A DNA stretch of 64,000 bases from Neobacillus driksii (GTDB lineage: Bacteria > Bacillota > Bacilli > Bacillales > Cytobacillaceae), in the NCBI RefSeq assembly GCF_013409995.1, contig NZ_JACCBX010000003.1:186001-250000 (forward strand). The letters run 5' to 3'. A model generated the notes under the pieces. The model did no database searches. It saw nothing but the letters and a program-made list of their open reading frames with translations, and was not told where the DNA came from. Of this stretch, positions 32,047-41,417 are shown piece after piece. Both the position numbers and the translations under genes were made by a program. Position 1 is the first letter of the stretch. The number at the start of each line of letters is the position of its first letter.

Positions 32047-33312
32047 TTAGTTCTCTCTACTAATTAGACGGTCAAGCAAATCAGCATACTCTCCATTTGT
32101 TGGATCACCTTTTTGTAACTGTTTAAAAATTTCGGCAGCAAGGTCGATTTTTCCTTCCTCAATTAAAAAATAACCATAATCGTTCAAAAATGCTTCATTA
32201 TTCTTAAAAAAAGTATATGCAATTTTATATTTGTCTAATGCATCGGAATATTCCTCTAACTTATCGTATGCTAATGCTGCATCCCATAAGAGCTGGGGTT
32301 CCTCATCTTCTATGAAGTCAAGCTGTGAAATCAAATCGATTACGGCTTCATACCTCTCTTGCTGAAAGAAGAGCTTATTTAAAGTTAATGCTGCTTCAGT
32401 AAATCCTGGGTCTAATGCAAGTGCCTCACGGAAGTATCGTTCGGCAAGCTCCGGTTGTGCGAGCTTAATGGCAATCTTGCCGCCAAAGAAAAATAAATCC
32501 TTATTAAATTCATCCTGCTTAATTCCTTCTTGTATTACCTTTAAGCTATTTTCAAGTTCTTCTTCCCGTTCATATGCTTTTGCAAGATGTAGATATAGGG
32601 AATGGTATTCTGGGTCCAGCCCTTTTAATTCCTCGAACTTTTCAATGGCAGTCCGATTATATCCTGCTTGAAGTGCTGTAAAGGCATAACCAAATAGTGT
32701 ATTAATCTCTAATTTCTGATCAATAGCCTTGTCATAATAGAATAGAGCTTCTTCAAATTCTCCAGAGGCACTTAAAAGCTCCGCCATTCGTTGGTAAATA
32801 CTTACTCCTGCAATCTCTTGCTGCTCCTTTAACACAGCCTCATATGATTTCAGAGCCTTCGTTACTTCACCTTGGTCACTATAGAGCTCACCAAGAGCAA
32901 AATCAATGATAACCTCATCTGGCAATAAATCCTTTGCTTGCAGCAGTTTTCTTTCACATACTTCATATAAACCTTGAACTTGATATAAATCTGCTAACAG
33001 CAAGAGAGATTGTCCAAAGCTGGGGTCATGTTCAGAGATCTTTTCTAATTCAAGAATTGCTTGTTCCTCATCGCCTGCATCGACTAATATTTCGCCGAGT
33101 AAGACGAGCAGTTCACCCTCTTCAGGATAAATGGTTAATAGGTTTTCAACCAGTGCCTTTGATTCAGCTAAAAATCCAAATTGGAACATTTCTTCAGCAA
33201 GAAGGAATTTTTCATCGGGCTGACCTTTGGTTAATACAACATTATATTCATTTATGGCCTCATTATGTTGGCCGTTTTCCAACATTGTAATAATTTTATT
33301 CACTCTGTCCAT
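32047..33312 (-). CDS. ypiA: YpiA, tetratricopeptide repeat protein
   Basis: 421 residues made almost wholly of TPR units: about ten 34-residue repeats, for example YHSLYLHLAKAYEREEELENSL and AERYFREALALDPGFTEAALTL. It is an acidic, cytoplasmic protein-interaction scaffold. The partner is unknown. It is the first gene of the ypiA-ypiB unit. GAGAGGAAAGAGATA precedes the ATG. Confidence 0.88.
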   Translation of the reverse strand: MDRVNKIITMLENGQHNEAINEYNVVLTKGQPDEKFLLAEEMFQFGFLAESKALVENLLTIYPEEGELLVLLGEILVDAGDEEQAILELEKISEHDPSFGQSLLLLADLYQVQGLYEVCERKLLQAKDLLPDEVIIDFALGELYSDQGEVTKALKSYEAVLKEQQEIAGVSIYQRMAELLSASGEFEEALFYYDKAIDQKLEINTLFGYAFTALQAGYNRTAIEKFEELKGLDPEYHSLYLHLAKAYEREEELENSLKVIQEGIKQDEFNKDLFFFGGKIAIKLAQPELAERYFREALALDPGFTEAALTLNKLFFQQERYEAVIDLISQLDFIEDEEPQLLWDAALAYDKLEEYSDALDKYKIAYTFFKNNEAFLNDYGYFLIEEGKIDLAAEIFKQLQKGDPTNGEYADLLDRLISREN

Positions 33313-33342
33313 TATCTCTTTCCTCTCGGTTCCCTTAATTAA

Positions 33343-34242
33343 CTATAACGCAAAATAAGATGGGATTCGCACCCTAACATATTCTCCATATCCAGGTTTA
33401 AATAAAACCTCTTCTCCTGCACGAACTACTTTTCCCTTATTGACTGTAACTAGAAGTCTATCACTATGATAATGAAATAATTCAACTTCATCAACATTGA
33501 TGATTTCTCTAGCTTTAAGGTATAGATTATAGCTTACTTCTGCTCCATGCAATAAACTTGCCTTTTGCGGATATAAACCGAGCTTATTTAGTACTGGAAC
33601 GGACAATGGCTGATTCTCTTTCAATTCGTCAAGGATGGCAGGAATTTTTTCATTTTCCATTATATCCTTCCATTTCGACAAAGCCCTTCTTGCATCCTTC
33701 TTGAAATGATTGGAAATTAATGGAACAATTGGACAGTTATAAGGAAAAAGTGCCTCTCTAATCCACCCCCATGGAATGTTGGTTAGTTCATCAAGGTCCC
33801 CTACATCGATAAAAATGGCAGGAATTTTTTCTTTCTTACATTTTCTGATAAATGATGGAGTTAAAAGACGCAGTGGAATATTTACACCAATGAGAAAATC
33901 GATAGGACTGCTAATGAGAGCCGTTTTCGTTTCTTTTATCTTTTCTGCTAATTCATTTTCGTATGTTATTGAACTGTAGGTAAGTAATGTGGTACATCCT
34001 TTCAAAAGAAAGTTTTCAACCATGTATTTTCGAAATTCCTGAAAGGAAGTGTTAAGAGGTACTCTTGTGTCTAAAAGTACATAAGATGGGGTCATGATAT
34101 ATGATTCTGCATTCATTTTTATAAGTTTATTATGATGTATATGTTCTTTCTTTGCTGCAATATGATTTCCCTCAATCAGCAGTGATGATTTTGTAAGTTT
34201 CGTCTCCTTTAAGATATTAGCATTTTCAATGATATAACCCAT
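33343..34242 (-). CDS. Unrecognised protein, possibly a degenerate amidohydrolase
   Basis: 299 residues, no signal peptide. The first 55 and last 50 residues follow the composite beta-sandwich of amidohydrolases such as dihydroorotase: IIENANILKE...SLLIEGNHIAA, SYIMTPSYVLLDTRVP where the family has MPG-x-ID-x-H-x-H, and a C-terminal YPQKASLLHG...VTVNKGKVVRAGEEV. The metal HxH motif, carboxylated Lys and later histidines are not recognisable, so catalysis is unlikely (inference). The middle (GVNIPLRLLTPSFIRKCKKEKIPAIFIDVGDLD) could be barrel strands. It lies 30 bases upstream of ypiA. I know of no B. subtilis counterpart here. The fold assignment is moderate. Confidence 0.65.
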   Translation of the reverse strand: MGYIIENANILKETKLTKSSLLIEGNHIAAKKEHIHHNKLIKMNAESYIMTPSYVLLDTRVPLNTSFQEFRKYMVENFLLKGCTTLLTYSSITYENELAEKIKETKTALISSPIDFLIGVNIPLRLLTPSFIRKCKKEKIPAIFIDVGDLDELTNIPWGWIREALFPYNCPIVPLISNHFKKDARRALSKWKDIMENEKIPAILDELKENQPLSVPVLNKLGLYPQKASLLHGAEVSYNLYLKAREIINVDEVELFHYHSDRLLVTVNKGKVVRAGEEVLFKPGYGEYVRVRIPSYFAL

Positions 34243-34323
34243 CCTACCACCCTTTTCACAGCTTTCCTTCTTAAGACAAGCTATGAGTCCATCTTTAAAA
34301 CTATGACAGGAAAATATAGACTT

Positions 34324-34348
34324 AAAAAAGCTGCGCGAAGGCAGCTTT
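34324..34348 (-). terminator. Terminator of the aromatic supraoperon
   Basis: Stem AAAGCTGC with GCAGCTTT and a 6-base loop, then T6 on the minus strand. It overlaps the aroA stop codon, ending the aro-his-tyr transcript. Confidence 0.85.
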
Positions 34349-35636
34349 AGTTTTTTAGGCTATTTAGATGATTAAAGAAATTCGGATAAGAAACTGAGAT
34401 GGCCTCGGGATCTTCTAGCTCTACTTGGTCCTTACAAATTAAGGAGGCAATTGCAAGCATCATTCCAATTCTATGGTCACCATGACTGGATACTTTCCCA
34501 CCTCTTAGGGCAGTACCGCCATGAATAATCATTCCATCATCAGTTGCTTCTATGGAAGCACCCAGCTTTGTTAATTCTCGAACGACGGTATCAATTCGGT
34601 TTGTTTCTTTGACTTTAAGCTCCGATGCATCTTTAATGATTGTTGTTCCTTCAGCTTGTGTCGCTAATAAGGCAATGATTGGAATTTCATCAATTAATCT
34701 CGGAATAACATCCCCCTCAACAACAGTACCTCTTAGCCTTGAAGTTTTAATGGTAATATCACCAGCTGGTTCAAAGGAATTTTCATCATTGTTATGAATT
34801 TCTAAATTAGCTCCCATTTGATTCATGATCTCAATGATTCCCGTTCTAGTCGGATTTAGACCCACATTTTTTAAGAGAATTTCACTACCTTCCACAATTG
34901 CACCTGCAACAAGGAAAAACGCTGCAGACGAAATATCTCCAGGTACAAGAATGTCAGAAGCAATAAGCTTTTGACCTCCTTTTACTGTAATTTTTCGATT
35001 ATCCTTCCCGACTTCCCCGCCAAATTTACGAATCATTCTTTCTGTATGATCACGTGATTCAGCTTTTTCAATTATAGTCGTTTCTCCCTCAGCTTGAAGG
35101 CCAGCAAGGATTAAAGCGGATTTTACCTGAGCACTTGCTACTGGCATGTTATAGTTAATAGGATTTAATTTTCCACCACGAATACTAAGTGGAGTAAATT
35201 CTCCATTTTTTCTGCCGTCAATCTTCGCCCCCATCGTTCTTAAAGGCTCCGTTACCCTAGTCATCGGTCTTTTTCCAATTGACTGATCACCAATTAGTGA
35301 TGAGAAGAATGGTCTTCCCGCTAAAATTCCTAATAATAGTCGAATGGTTGTTCCGGAATTTCCAACATCCAATAGTTCATTAGGTTCTTGTAAACCATCA
35401 AATCCATTCCCGTAAATCGTTAGACCTTCTTCATTTTCTTCAATTACGACTCCTAACTTTCGGAAACAAGAAATGGTACTTAAACAATCATCGCCCGGCA
35501 GGAAGTTTGTTACCCTTGTTACACCTTGGGCAATAGAACCAAACATAACAGAACGATGTGAAATTGATTTATCTCCAGGTATTTCTATACTGCCCTTTAA
35601 ACCATTCAATGTTGGCTGTAATGCTATTAATTCCAT
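34347..35636 (-). CDS. aroA: 3-phosphoshikimate 1-carboxyvinyltransferase (EPSP synthase)
   Basis: Joins shikimate 3-phosphate and PEP in the shikimate pathway; called aroE in B. subtilis. 429 residues from ATG 35636, after AGGTGATG. The substrate loop is [28 protein letters not shown], with the Gly of the glyphosate-sensitive region followed by T-x-x-R, and [24 protein letters not shown] and KVKETNRI are intact. It is the last gene of the supraoperon. Confidence 0.97.
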   Translation of the reverse strand: MELIALQPTLNGLKGSIEIPGDKSISHRSVMFGSIAQGVTRVTNFLPGDDCLSTISCFRKLGVVIEENEEGLTIYGNGFDGLQEPNELLDVGNSGTTIRLLLGILAGRPFFSSLIGDQSIGKRPMTRVTEPLRTMGAKIDGRKNGEFTPLSIRGGKLNPINYNMPVASAQVKSALILAGLQAEGETTIIEKAESRDHTERMIRKFGGEVGKDNRKITVKGGQKLIASDILVPGDISSAAFFLVAGAIVEGSEILLKNVGLNPTRTGIIEIMNQMGANLEIHNNDENSFEPAGDITIKTSRLRGTVVEGDVIPRLIDEIPIIALLATQAEGTTIIKDASELKVKETNRIDTVVRELTKLGASIEATDDGMIIHGGTALRGGKVSSHGDHRIGMMLAIASLICKDQVELEDPEAISVSYPNFFNHLNSLKN

Positions 35637-35660
35637 TTCATCACCTATATTCAAATCAAA

Positions 35661-36770
35661 TTATGTTCCAATCGAGGTAGCATAGCTAGAACAGGTATGA
35701 ATACATCTTTCTGCCCGCCTGCGGTCCTCTTCGGTTTGAAAACTAATGACAAGTACTCCATAAATTTCGTCTTCTCTAGTTTCTAGTATGCGGATGTTTG
35801 TAATACTAATATTTTCTTTTGCTAAGTAACCTGTAACCTCTGAAATAACACCTGGATAATCTGGAACGTCGACAAATAAATCGTAAAATGCAGGAATAGC
35901 TCCCTTTTCTCTAACCGGGAGACCATCTCGGTACTGCTTTGCCTGCTGAAAATAGCTCAAAATCCCCTCACTATTTTCTTGCTCAAGCAACACCTTTACC
36001 CAATCCATTTCTTCCTTCCATTTATCGATTAACTCGATCAAAACCTCACGATTATGCAGTAATATATCCTTCCACATTTCCGGGCTGCTCGAAGCAATTC
36101 TAGTAATATCTCTAAACCCTCCTGCAGCTAAACGTGGAATGAGACTTTCACCTTCCGCTAACCTTTCTGTTTGGCGGACAATCGATGCCGCAATGATATG
36201 TGGAAAATGACTAACAATTCCCGTTAAATAATCATGGTTATCAGGAGTCACAGTTAAAAATTTTGCATTTGTACCTTTGAGCCATTCCTTTAATCTTTCC
36301 ACCTTTGATTTTTCAATATGATCCTCTGGGGTAAATAGATAAAAGGCATTTTCAAATAGAATCTCTTTTGCGGCAGATACACCACTTTTATGGGAACCAG
36401 CCATCGGATGCCCCCCAATAAAGGTGTATCCTTTTTTCTTTAAGCATGCTGCATTAGTAACAATTTTACTTTTTGTACTTCCGGTGTCCGTAATAATTAC
36501 GTCTGGATTTAACGATTCCTCTGATAATAATTGAATAATCGTTTCCGTCTCGATTACTGGTGCGGAAATAATAATTAAATCAGCGGTTTTAGCACCTTCA
36601 ACGATATCGTCAGCTACTTCATCAATAACACCTAGCATTTTTCCAAGTCTAGCTTGTTCTGGATGAATATCATAGCCCATTATGATAGCATCTTTATGTT
36701 CTTTCTTAATACATAAAGCTAAAGAACCGCCAATTAATCCAAGCCCAATAACAAAAACTCGGCCTTTCAT
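35661..36770 (-). CDS. tyrA: Prephenate dehydrogenase
   Basis: NAD-dependent conversion of prephenate to 4-hydroxyphenylpyruvate for tyrosine. 369 residues. The N-terminal dinucleotide fold is VIGLGLIGGSLAL. Catalytic segments are GGHPMAGSHKSG and SHFPHIIAAS. A C-terminal ACT domain (about 297-365, VDVPDYPGVISEVTGYLAKENISI) suggests feedback by tyrosine. It lies between hisC and aroA. Confidence 0.96.
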   Translation of the reverse strand: MKGRVFVIGLGLIGGSLALCIKKEHKDAIIMGYDIHPEQARLGKMLGVIDEVADDIVEGAKTADLIIISAPVIETETIIQLLSEESLNPDVIITDTGSTKSKIVTNAACLKKKGYTFIGGHPMAGSHKSGVSAAKEILFENAFYLFTPEDHIEKSKVERLKEWLKGTNAKFLTVTPDNHDYLTGIVSHFPHIIAASIVRQTERLAEGESLIPRLAAGGFRDITRIASSSPEMWKDILLHNREVLIELIDKWKEEMDWVKVLLEQENSEGILSYFQQAKQYRDGLPVREKGAIPAFYDLFVDVPDYPGVISEVTGYLAKENISITNIRILETREDEIYGVLVISFQTEEDRRRAERCIHTCSSYATSIGT

Positions 36771-36781
36771 TGGTAGTCCCC

Positions 36782-37894
36782 CTAGTTTTTACTGAGCTTC
36801 TCTGTATTTTGTTTAGTCAAGAATTCTCCTAATGCATTTAGTACACCTTCATTTTGGTCAGAAGAGCCAACTGTGATTCTTAAAGAAGTAGGGAATCCTA
36901 AAGCTTTACCGGATCTAACGATATAGCCATTTTCTAATAAATATTGAAACCCTTGATTGGCATCGGCCTTGATATCTATTAAAACAAAATTAGTTTGAGA
37001 AGGGTAATAGCTCAGACTGTGTCGTTCGCAGAATTCATAGAATTGAGTCAAACCTTGTCTGTTTTTCTCTTTACAATTTTGGACAAACTCTTGATCTTCA
37101 AGTGCAGCTTGTGCAGCCACCTGGCCAAATGAATTAACATTAAAAGGTTCTCTTGCAGGTTCCAAAGCTTGAATAATGGAGCGATTTGCAACACCATAGC
37201 CAACCCTTAGAGAGGCAAGACCGTAAATTTTTGAGAAAGTTCGTAATACAATTAAATTTGAATAAGTCCGTGTTAATTCAATTGAGTTATAATAATCATC
37301 TGCAAATACGTATTCATAGTAAGCTTCATCCAACACCACTAAAACATGTGCTGGTACTTTATCTAAAAATGAAATTAAATTGTTTTTTGAGACGTATGTA
37401 CCAGTCGGATTATTAGGACTGCAAACCCAGACAACATTGGTATGATCATCAATCGCTGCATACATTTTTTCTAAATCGTGCTGACCATCAAGTAATGGGA
37501 TTTCCCTAATCTCTGCTCCCTCTATCACTGCGTTATGTTTATATTGAGAGAAGGAAGGTGTAGCCATCACAGTATTTGCACCCGGGTGGAGCAATGACCT
37601 TGAGATGATTTGAATAATATTATCTGACCCATTACCAAATATCAGTTCGTCTTGGTTGACCTTTAAAAAGGAAGCTACTGATTCCCTTAAGGTGGTCGCA
37701 TACCCATCTGGATAAATAGCAAAGCCTGGCTGCTGACTTTGCAGGGCAGAATGCACTTTACTTGAACATCCAAATGGATTTTCATTCGATGCAAGTTTTA
37801 TAATCTGGCCTAATTTGTACTGTTTCTTAACTGACTCAATTGATTTTCCCGGCTGATATGGAGTCAGTGTTAATAACTGCTTTTTCCATCTCAT
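36782..37894 (-). CDS. hisC: Histidinol-phosphate aminotransferase
   Basis: PLP enzyme of histidine synthesis. In B. subtilis it also transaminates aromatic keto acids for tyrosine and phenylalanine, which explains its place in the aromatic operon. 370 residues. LASNENPFG, VCSPNNPTGTYV, VLDEAYYEY and the PLP lysine in RTFSKIYGLASLRVGYG are present. It follows aroH after 38 bases. The trpEDCFBA block that separates these genes in B. subtilis is absent. Confidence 0.95.
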   Translation of the reverse strand: MRWKKQLLTLTPYQPGKSIESVKKQYKLGQIIKLASNENPFGCSSKVHSALQSQQPGFAIYPDGYATTLRESVASFLKVNQDELIFGNGSDNIIQIISRSLLHPGANTVMATPSFSQYKHNAVIEGAEIREIPLLDGQHDLEKMYAAIDDHTNVVWVCSPNNPTGTYVSKNNLISFLDKVPAHVLVVLDEAYYEYVFADDYYNSIELTRTYSNLIVLRTFSKIYGLASLRVGYGVANRSIIQALEPAREPFNVNSFGQVAAQAALEDQEFVQNCKEKNRQGLTQFYEFCERHSLSYYPSQTNFVLIDIKADANQGFQYLLENGYIVRSGKALGFPTSLRITVGSSDQNEGVLNALGEFLTKQNTEKLSKN

Positions 37895-37933
37895 TTATTT
37901 CCACTCCATCCTTTTGATGATTTATTATAGCTT

Positions 37934-38308
37934 TTACTTAGTCAGGGTATTGCCTAAATCAGGGCGTAAAACCTTAGCCCCTCCTAAATAAACATGAACA
38001 ATCTCTTCCTGTGGTACATCCGTATTTACATGCAGCATGACTCTTACACATAAAGGCAGAGCATTTGGTACTGCCAATTCTCTCATACACATAACCGGTA
38101 CGTAGGTCCAGCCAGGAAATTTACGCAGTGCTCTTGCAGGGAAAGCTGCGTTTAGGTCATCCGTAGTTGAAATAAAAACAGAAGCAACCTGTTCTGGAAG
38201 GATATTGTTTCCTTCAATTACTTGTTTTAAAAGCTCTTCTGTTGCTGATATGATTACTTCTTCGGAATTGCAATCAACGGTGATTGCACCCCTCACCCCT
38301 CTAATCAT
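37934..38308 (-). CDS. aroH: Chorismate mutase, AroH type
   Basis: Converts chorismate to prephenate. 124 residues, the trimeric AroH fold. It starts MIRGVRGAITVD, with active-site Arg7, and carries the catalytic-region residues of ARALRKFPGWTYVPVMCMRELAV (Arg and Cys-Met-x-Glu). LPLCVRVMLHVNTD is diagnostic. It is a monofunctional enzyme between aroB and hisC. Confidence 0.97.
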   Translation of the reverse strand: MIRGVRGAITVDCNSEEVIISATEELLKQVIEGNNILPEQVASVFISTTDDLNAAFPARALRKFPGWTYVPVMCMRELAVPNALPLCVRVMLHVNTDVPQEEIVHVYLGGAKVLRPDLGNTLTK

Positions 38309-38327
38309 GAAAAGCTCCCCCTTGTTT

Positions 38328-39398
38328 TTACAGATTCTTGATACGTGCTAATAAAAATTCATCCGAAAGCTCTTGAAGTTTTGGCTGCCCAATTTGCTCT
38401 AATAAGACAAATTTTACTAATCCACCGGATGACTTTTTATCTTGCTTCATTTTTAACAGCAAACGCTCAGGCGAAAGTTGCGCTGGTATCTCTGTTTGAT
38501 ACCCAAGTCCTTGAACCCATGAAATAAATTCATCCGTTTTAAAGGACAGCCCTGAAACCTCATTGCTAAGCTTTAAAGCGAAAATCATTCCAATCATTAC
38601 TGCTTCACCGTGTGTGAAATTACCGTAACCCATTTCTGATTCAATCGCATGTCCAAGTGTATGGCCAAAATTTAAGAAAGCACGGATTCCCGTCTCTTTT
38701 TCATCCTTAGACACAAATTCATTTTTGATTTGAATCCCTTTTGTAAGTGATTCAAATAATTGTTCAGAGGTTAATGCATTTAGATGATGGATTTCTGTCT
38801 TTAACCATTGATAAAAGTCTGCATCATAAATGAGGGCATGTTTAATAACCTCTGCAAAACCAGAACGAATTTCTTGCTCAGGGAGCGTATTGAGCAGTTC
38901 AAGGTCATAAAAGACGGCCTCTGGCTGATGGAAAGCCCCAATCATATTTTTTCCTAGAGGATGATTAATGGCCACTTTTCCGCCAACTGCACTATCATGA
39001 GCAAGGATGGTAGTGGGAACTTGGATAAATGGTATTCCCCTCATAAAAGATGCTGCAACAAAACCTGATAAGTCCCCTACTGCACCACCACCAAGTGCGA
39101 GAATAACAGATTTACGGTCCAGTCGGTTTTCTAATGCCATAGATAAGGCTTCATAGTATACCTCGAATGTTTTTGCCTTCTCACCACTAGGAGCAGTAAA
39201 AATAACCGGTTTCCATTCAGACAAGAGCGGTATTAGTTTATCCAGATGTATTTTCGCAACTGTTTCATCTGTAATAATTAGTATTCTAGTCACATTTGCA
39301 AAATGATTATTCAAAAAATTGCTGATTTCAGTTCTTACACCTTCGCCAACAAACACTTTATAGCTTTTGGAGCTCGTTTGAATTTGAATCGTCTCCAT
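38328..39398 (-). CDS. aroB: 3-dehydroquinate synthase
   Basis: Second step of the shikimate pathway, NAD- and metal-dependent cyclisation of DAHP. 356 residues. PSGEKAKTFEVYYEAL, LALGGGAVGDLSGFVAASFMRGIPFIQVPTT, the metal-binding Glu in RSGFAEVIKHALI, and metal histidines in NFGHTLGHAIE and FTHGEAVMIGM are complete. Its start immediately follows the aroC stop. Confidence 0.97.
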   Translation of the reverse strand: METIQIQTSSKSYKVFVGEGVRTEISNFLNNHFANVTRILIITDETVAKIHLDKLIPLLSEWKPVIFTAPSGEKAKTFEVYYEALSMALENRLDRKSVILALGGGAVGDLSGFVAASFMRGIPFIQVPTTILAHDSAVGGKVAINHPLGKNMIGAFHQPEAVFYDLELLNTLPEQEIRSGFAEVIKHALIYDADFYQWLKTEIHHLNALTSEQLFESLTKGIQIKNEFVSKDEKETGIRAFLNFGHTLGHAIESEMGYGNFTHGEAVMIGMIFALKLSNEVSGLSFKTDEFISWVQGLGYQTEIPAQLSPERLLLKMKQDKKSSGGLVKFVLLEQIGQPKLQELSDEFLLARIKNL

Positions 39399-40577
39399 TT
39401 AAAATTCCCTCGCGTATTCACGCTGACGCTTAATTTCGGCTGCGAATGTATCGAAGCGATCACTATTAAATTGTTCTATGAGAGAATTAGCAAGTTCCCA
39501 TGCAACAACATTTTCTGCCACTACTGCTGCTGCAGGAACAGCACAGCTGTCTGAACGTTCAACACTTGCCGAAAATGGCTCCTTTGAATCGATATCAACG
39601 CTCATAAGAGGCTTATAAAGGGTTGGAATTGGCTTCATAACTCCGCGCACGACAATTGGCATCCCCGTAGTCATACCGCCTTCAAAACCGCCTAGACGAT
39701 TTGTCTTGCGAGTATAACCATTTTCTTGATCCCAAATGATCTCATCATGTACTTCACTTCCTGGCTTTCTCGCTGCCTCAAAGCCGATGCCAAACTCTAC
39801 TCCTTTGAATGCATTGATACTCACAATCGCTGCTGCCAGCTTTGAGTCTAATTTTCTATCATACTGCACATAGCTGCCTACCCCAGCAGGCATACCTGCT
39901 GCGATTACTTCAACAACGCCGCCGATTGAATCTCCATTCTTCTTAGCATTGTCTATTGCATCCATCATGGCCTGTTCTACTTCTGGGTCTGCACAGCGTA
40001 CAGGTGAGAGCTCTGTTCTTTGTTTTAATTCTTCCATCGATAAACTAGAGTCAGCACTTGCCTTTATACCGCCAATCTCAACGACATGAGAAACGAGTGT
40101 AACGCCGACTAAAGCTAAAAGCTGCTTCGCAACAGCACCTGCTGCTACTCTTACAGTTGTTTCCCGGGCAGATGAACGCTCTAGGACATTTCTCATATCC
40201 CTATGCCCGTATTTTATTGCTCCATTCAAATCTGCATGTCCAGGTCTTGGCCGGGTTATTTTACGTTTTACTTCATCCTCTTGTCCCTCTTCTAATGGAT
40301 CTGCTCCCATAATTTTTGTCCAATGCTTCCAGTCATTGTTCTTAACTACTAGAGCAATCGGAGATCCAAGTGTTTGTCCATGTCGAACTCCTGATAAAAT
40401 TTCGACAGTATCTTTTTCGATCTGCATTCTTCTGCCGCGGCCATACCCCTGCTGCCGCCTTGCAAGCTCAGTATTTATATCTTCAGCTACTAATGGCATT
40501 CCTGCTGGAAGTCCCTCTAGTATTGTCGTTAATTGTGGGCCGTGTGATTCTCCAGCTGTTAAATATCTCATTCCCAT
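39399..40577 (-). CDS. aroC: Chorismate synthase
   Basis: FMN-dependent final step to chorismate; called aroF in B. subtilis. 392 residues from ATG 40577, after AAGGGGGAAAGTGTA. Signatures are [75 protein letters not shown] and [15 protein letters not shown]. It is the first gene of the aro-his-tyr supraoperon. In B. subtilis cheR lies between it and ndk; here there are 235 non-coding bases. Confidence 0.97.
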   Translation of the reverse strand: MGMRYLTAGESHGPQLTTILEGLPAGMPLVAEDINTELARRQQGYGRGRRMQIEKDTVEILSGVRHGQTLGSPIALVVKNNDWKHWTKIMGADPLEEGQEDEVKRKITRPRPGHADLNGAIKYGHRDMRNVLERSSARETTVRVAAGAVAKQLLALVGVTLVSHVVEIGGIKASADSSLSMEELKQRTELSPVRCADPEVEQAMMDAIDNAKKNGDSIGGVVEVIAAGMPAGVGSYVQYDRKLDSKLAAAIVSINAFKGVEFGIGFEAARKPGSEVHDEIIWDQENGYTRKTNRLGGFEGGMTTGMPIVVRGVMKPIPTLYKPLMSVDIDSKEPFSASVERSDSCAVPAAAVVAENVVAWELANSLIEQFNSDRFDTFAAEIKRQREYAREF

Positions 40578-40771
40578 TACACTTTCCCCCTTCAACTCAT
40601 TAAAGGATTTTTATAAATATACCATAAACAGACTAATAAACCTAGTATAATTATCTGAAAATAGCATAAATTGCTTGATGATTATTTATCTAATGATAAT
40701 AATAGAAACTCTATTTGTACACTATTGTTTCTAAAATATTTTTATTTTTTCAAATGTATACGCATACAAAA

Positions 40772-40800
40772 AGGCACCTGTATAAGCTATACAAGTGCCT
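40772..40800 (-). terminator. Terminator of ndk
   Basis: AGGCAC-x-TGTATA pairs with TATACA-x-GTGCCT across a 3-base loop with one mismatch. The minus-strand tail is TTTTTGT. The remaining A/T-rich bases up to aroC (40578-40771) hold a possible TATATT -10 box near 40615 but no clear -35, T-box or TRAP site that I can see. Confidence 0.85.
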
Positions 40801-40812
40801 CTTATATCTAAC

Positions 40813-41259
40813 TTAGTAAATCCATTCGTTAACTAGTTTTGAGTATTCTACAACTCCGCCATCTTTAAAAAACAATCCAATTTCACGCTCTGCACTTGCA
40901 GGTGAATCCGAACCGTGAATAACATTCTTACCAACAGTTAAGCCGAAATCGCCGCGGATTGTTCCTGGTGCTGCATCTTTAGGATTAGTAGAGCCCATCA
41001 TTTGACGTGCAGTAGCAATCACATTTTCACCTTGCCAAACCATAGCAAAAACAGGACCAGAGGTAATGAAGTCGACTAATTCACCAAAGAATGGACGTTC
41101 TTTATGCTCACCATAGTGCTCCTCGGCAAGTTCAGTCGGGATGCTCATTAATTTAGCGCCAACTAATTGGAAGCCCTTCTTTTCAAATCGAGCAACGATT
41201 TCTCCGATTAAATTACGCTGTACACCATCAGGCTTCACCATTAAAAATGTTTTTTCCAT
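40813..41259 (-). CDS. ndk: Nucleoside diphosphate kinase
   Basis: Transfers the terminal phosphate between nucleotides through a phospho-histidine. 148 residues from ATG 41259 after GGAGTGG; the frame runs on upstream, but that part is not coding. [18 protein letters not shown] is the family start. The active-site histidine is in [16 protein letters not shown]. It lies between hepT and aroC. Confidence 0.97.
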   Translation of the reverse strand: MEKTFLMVKPDGVQRNLIGEIVARFEKKGFQLVGAKLMSIPTELAEEHYGEHKERPFFGELVDFITSGPVFAMVWQGENVIATARQMMGSTNPKDAAPGTIRGDFGLTVGKNVIHGSDSPASAEREIGLFFKDGGVVEYSKLVNEWIY

Positions 41260-41417
41260 GAATTCCACTCCTAATATAGTATGTATAATAATTGCCATAG
41301 TGGGACAATCCATGAAGATGTTATCATTTTTTCGAATATTTCGCAAGTCGAAAGCGCCTTCATTCTGCCGAAAATGCAAATAAAAAGAGAGAAAACAAAT
41401 GTTTTACTCTCTTTTCA

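Noticed and set aside
40596..40771. T-box, TRAP site or other leader control of aroC
   Set aside because: UAG triplets occur, but their spacing (6-8 bases) does not fit TRAP (2-3 bases), and no T-box AGGGTGGNACCGCG-like block or terminator/antiterminator pair is visible.
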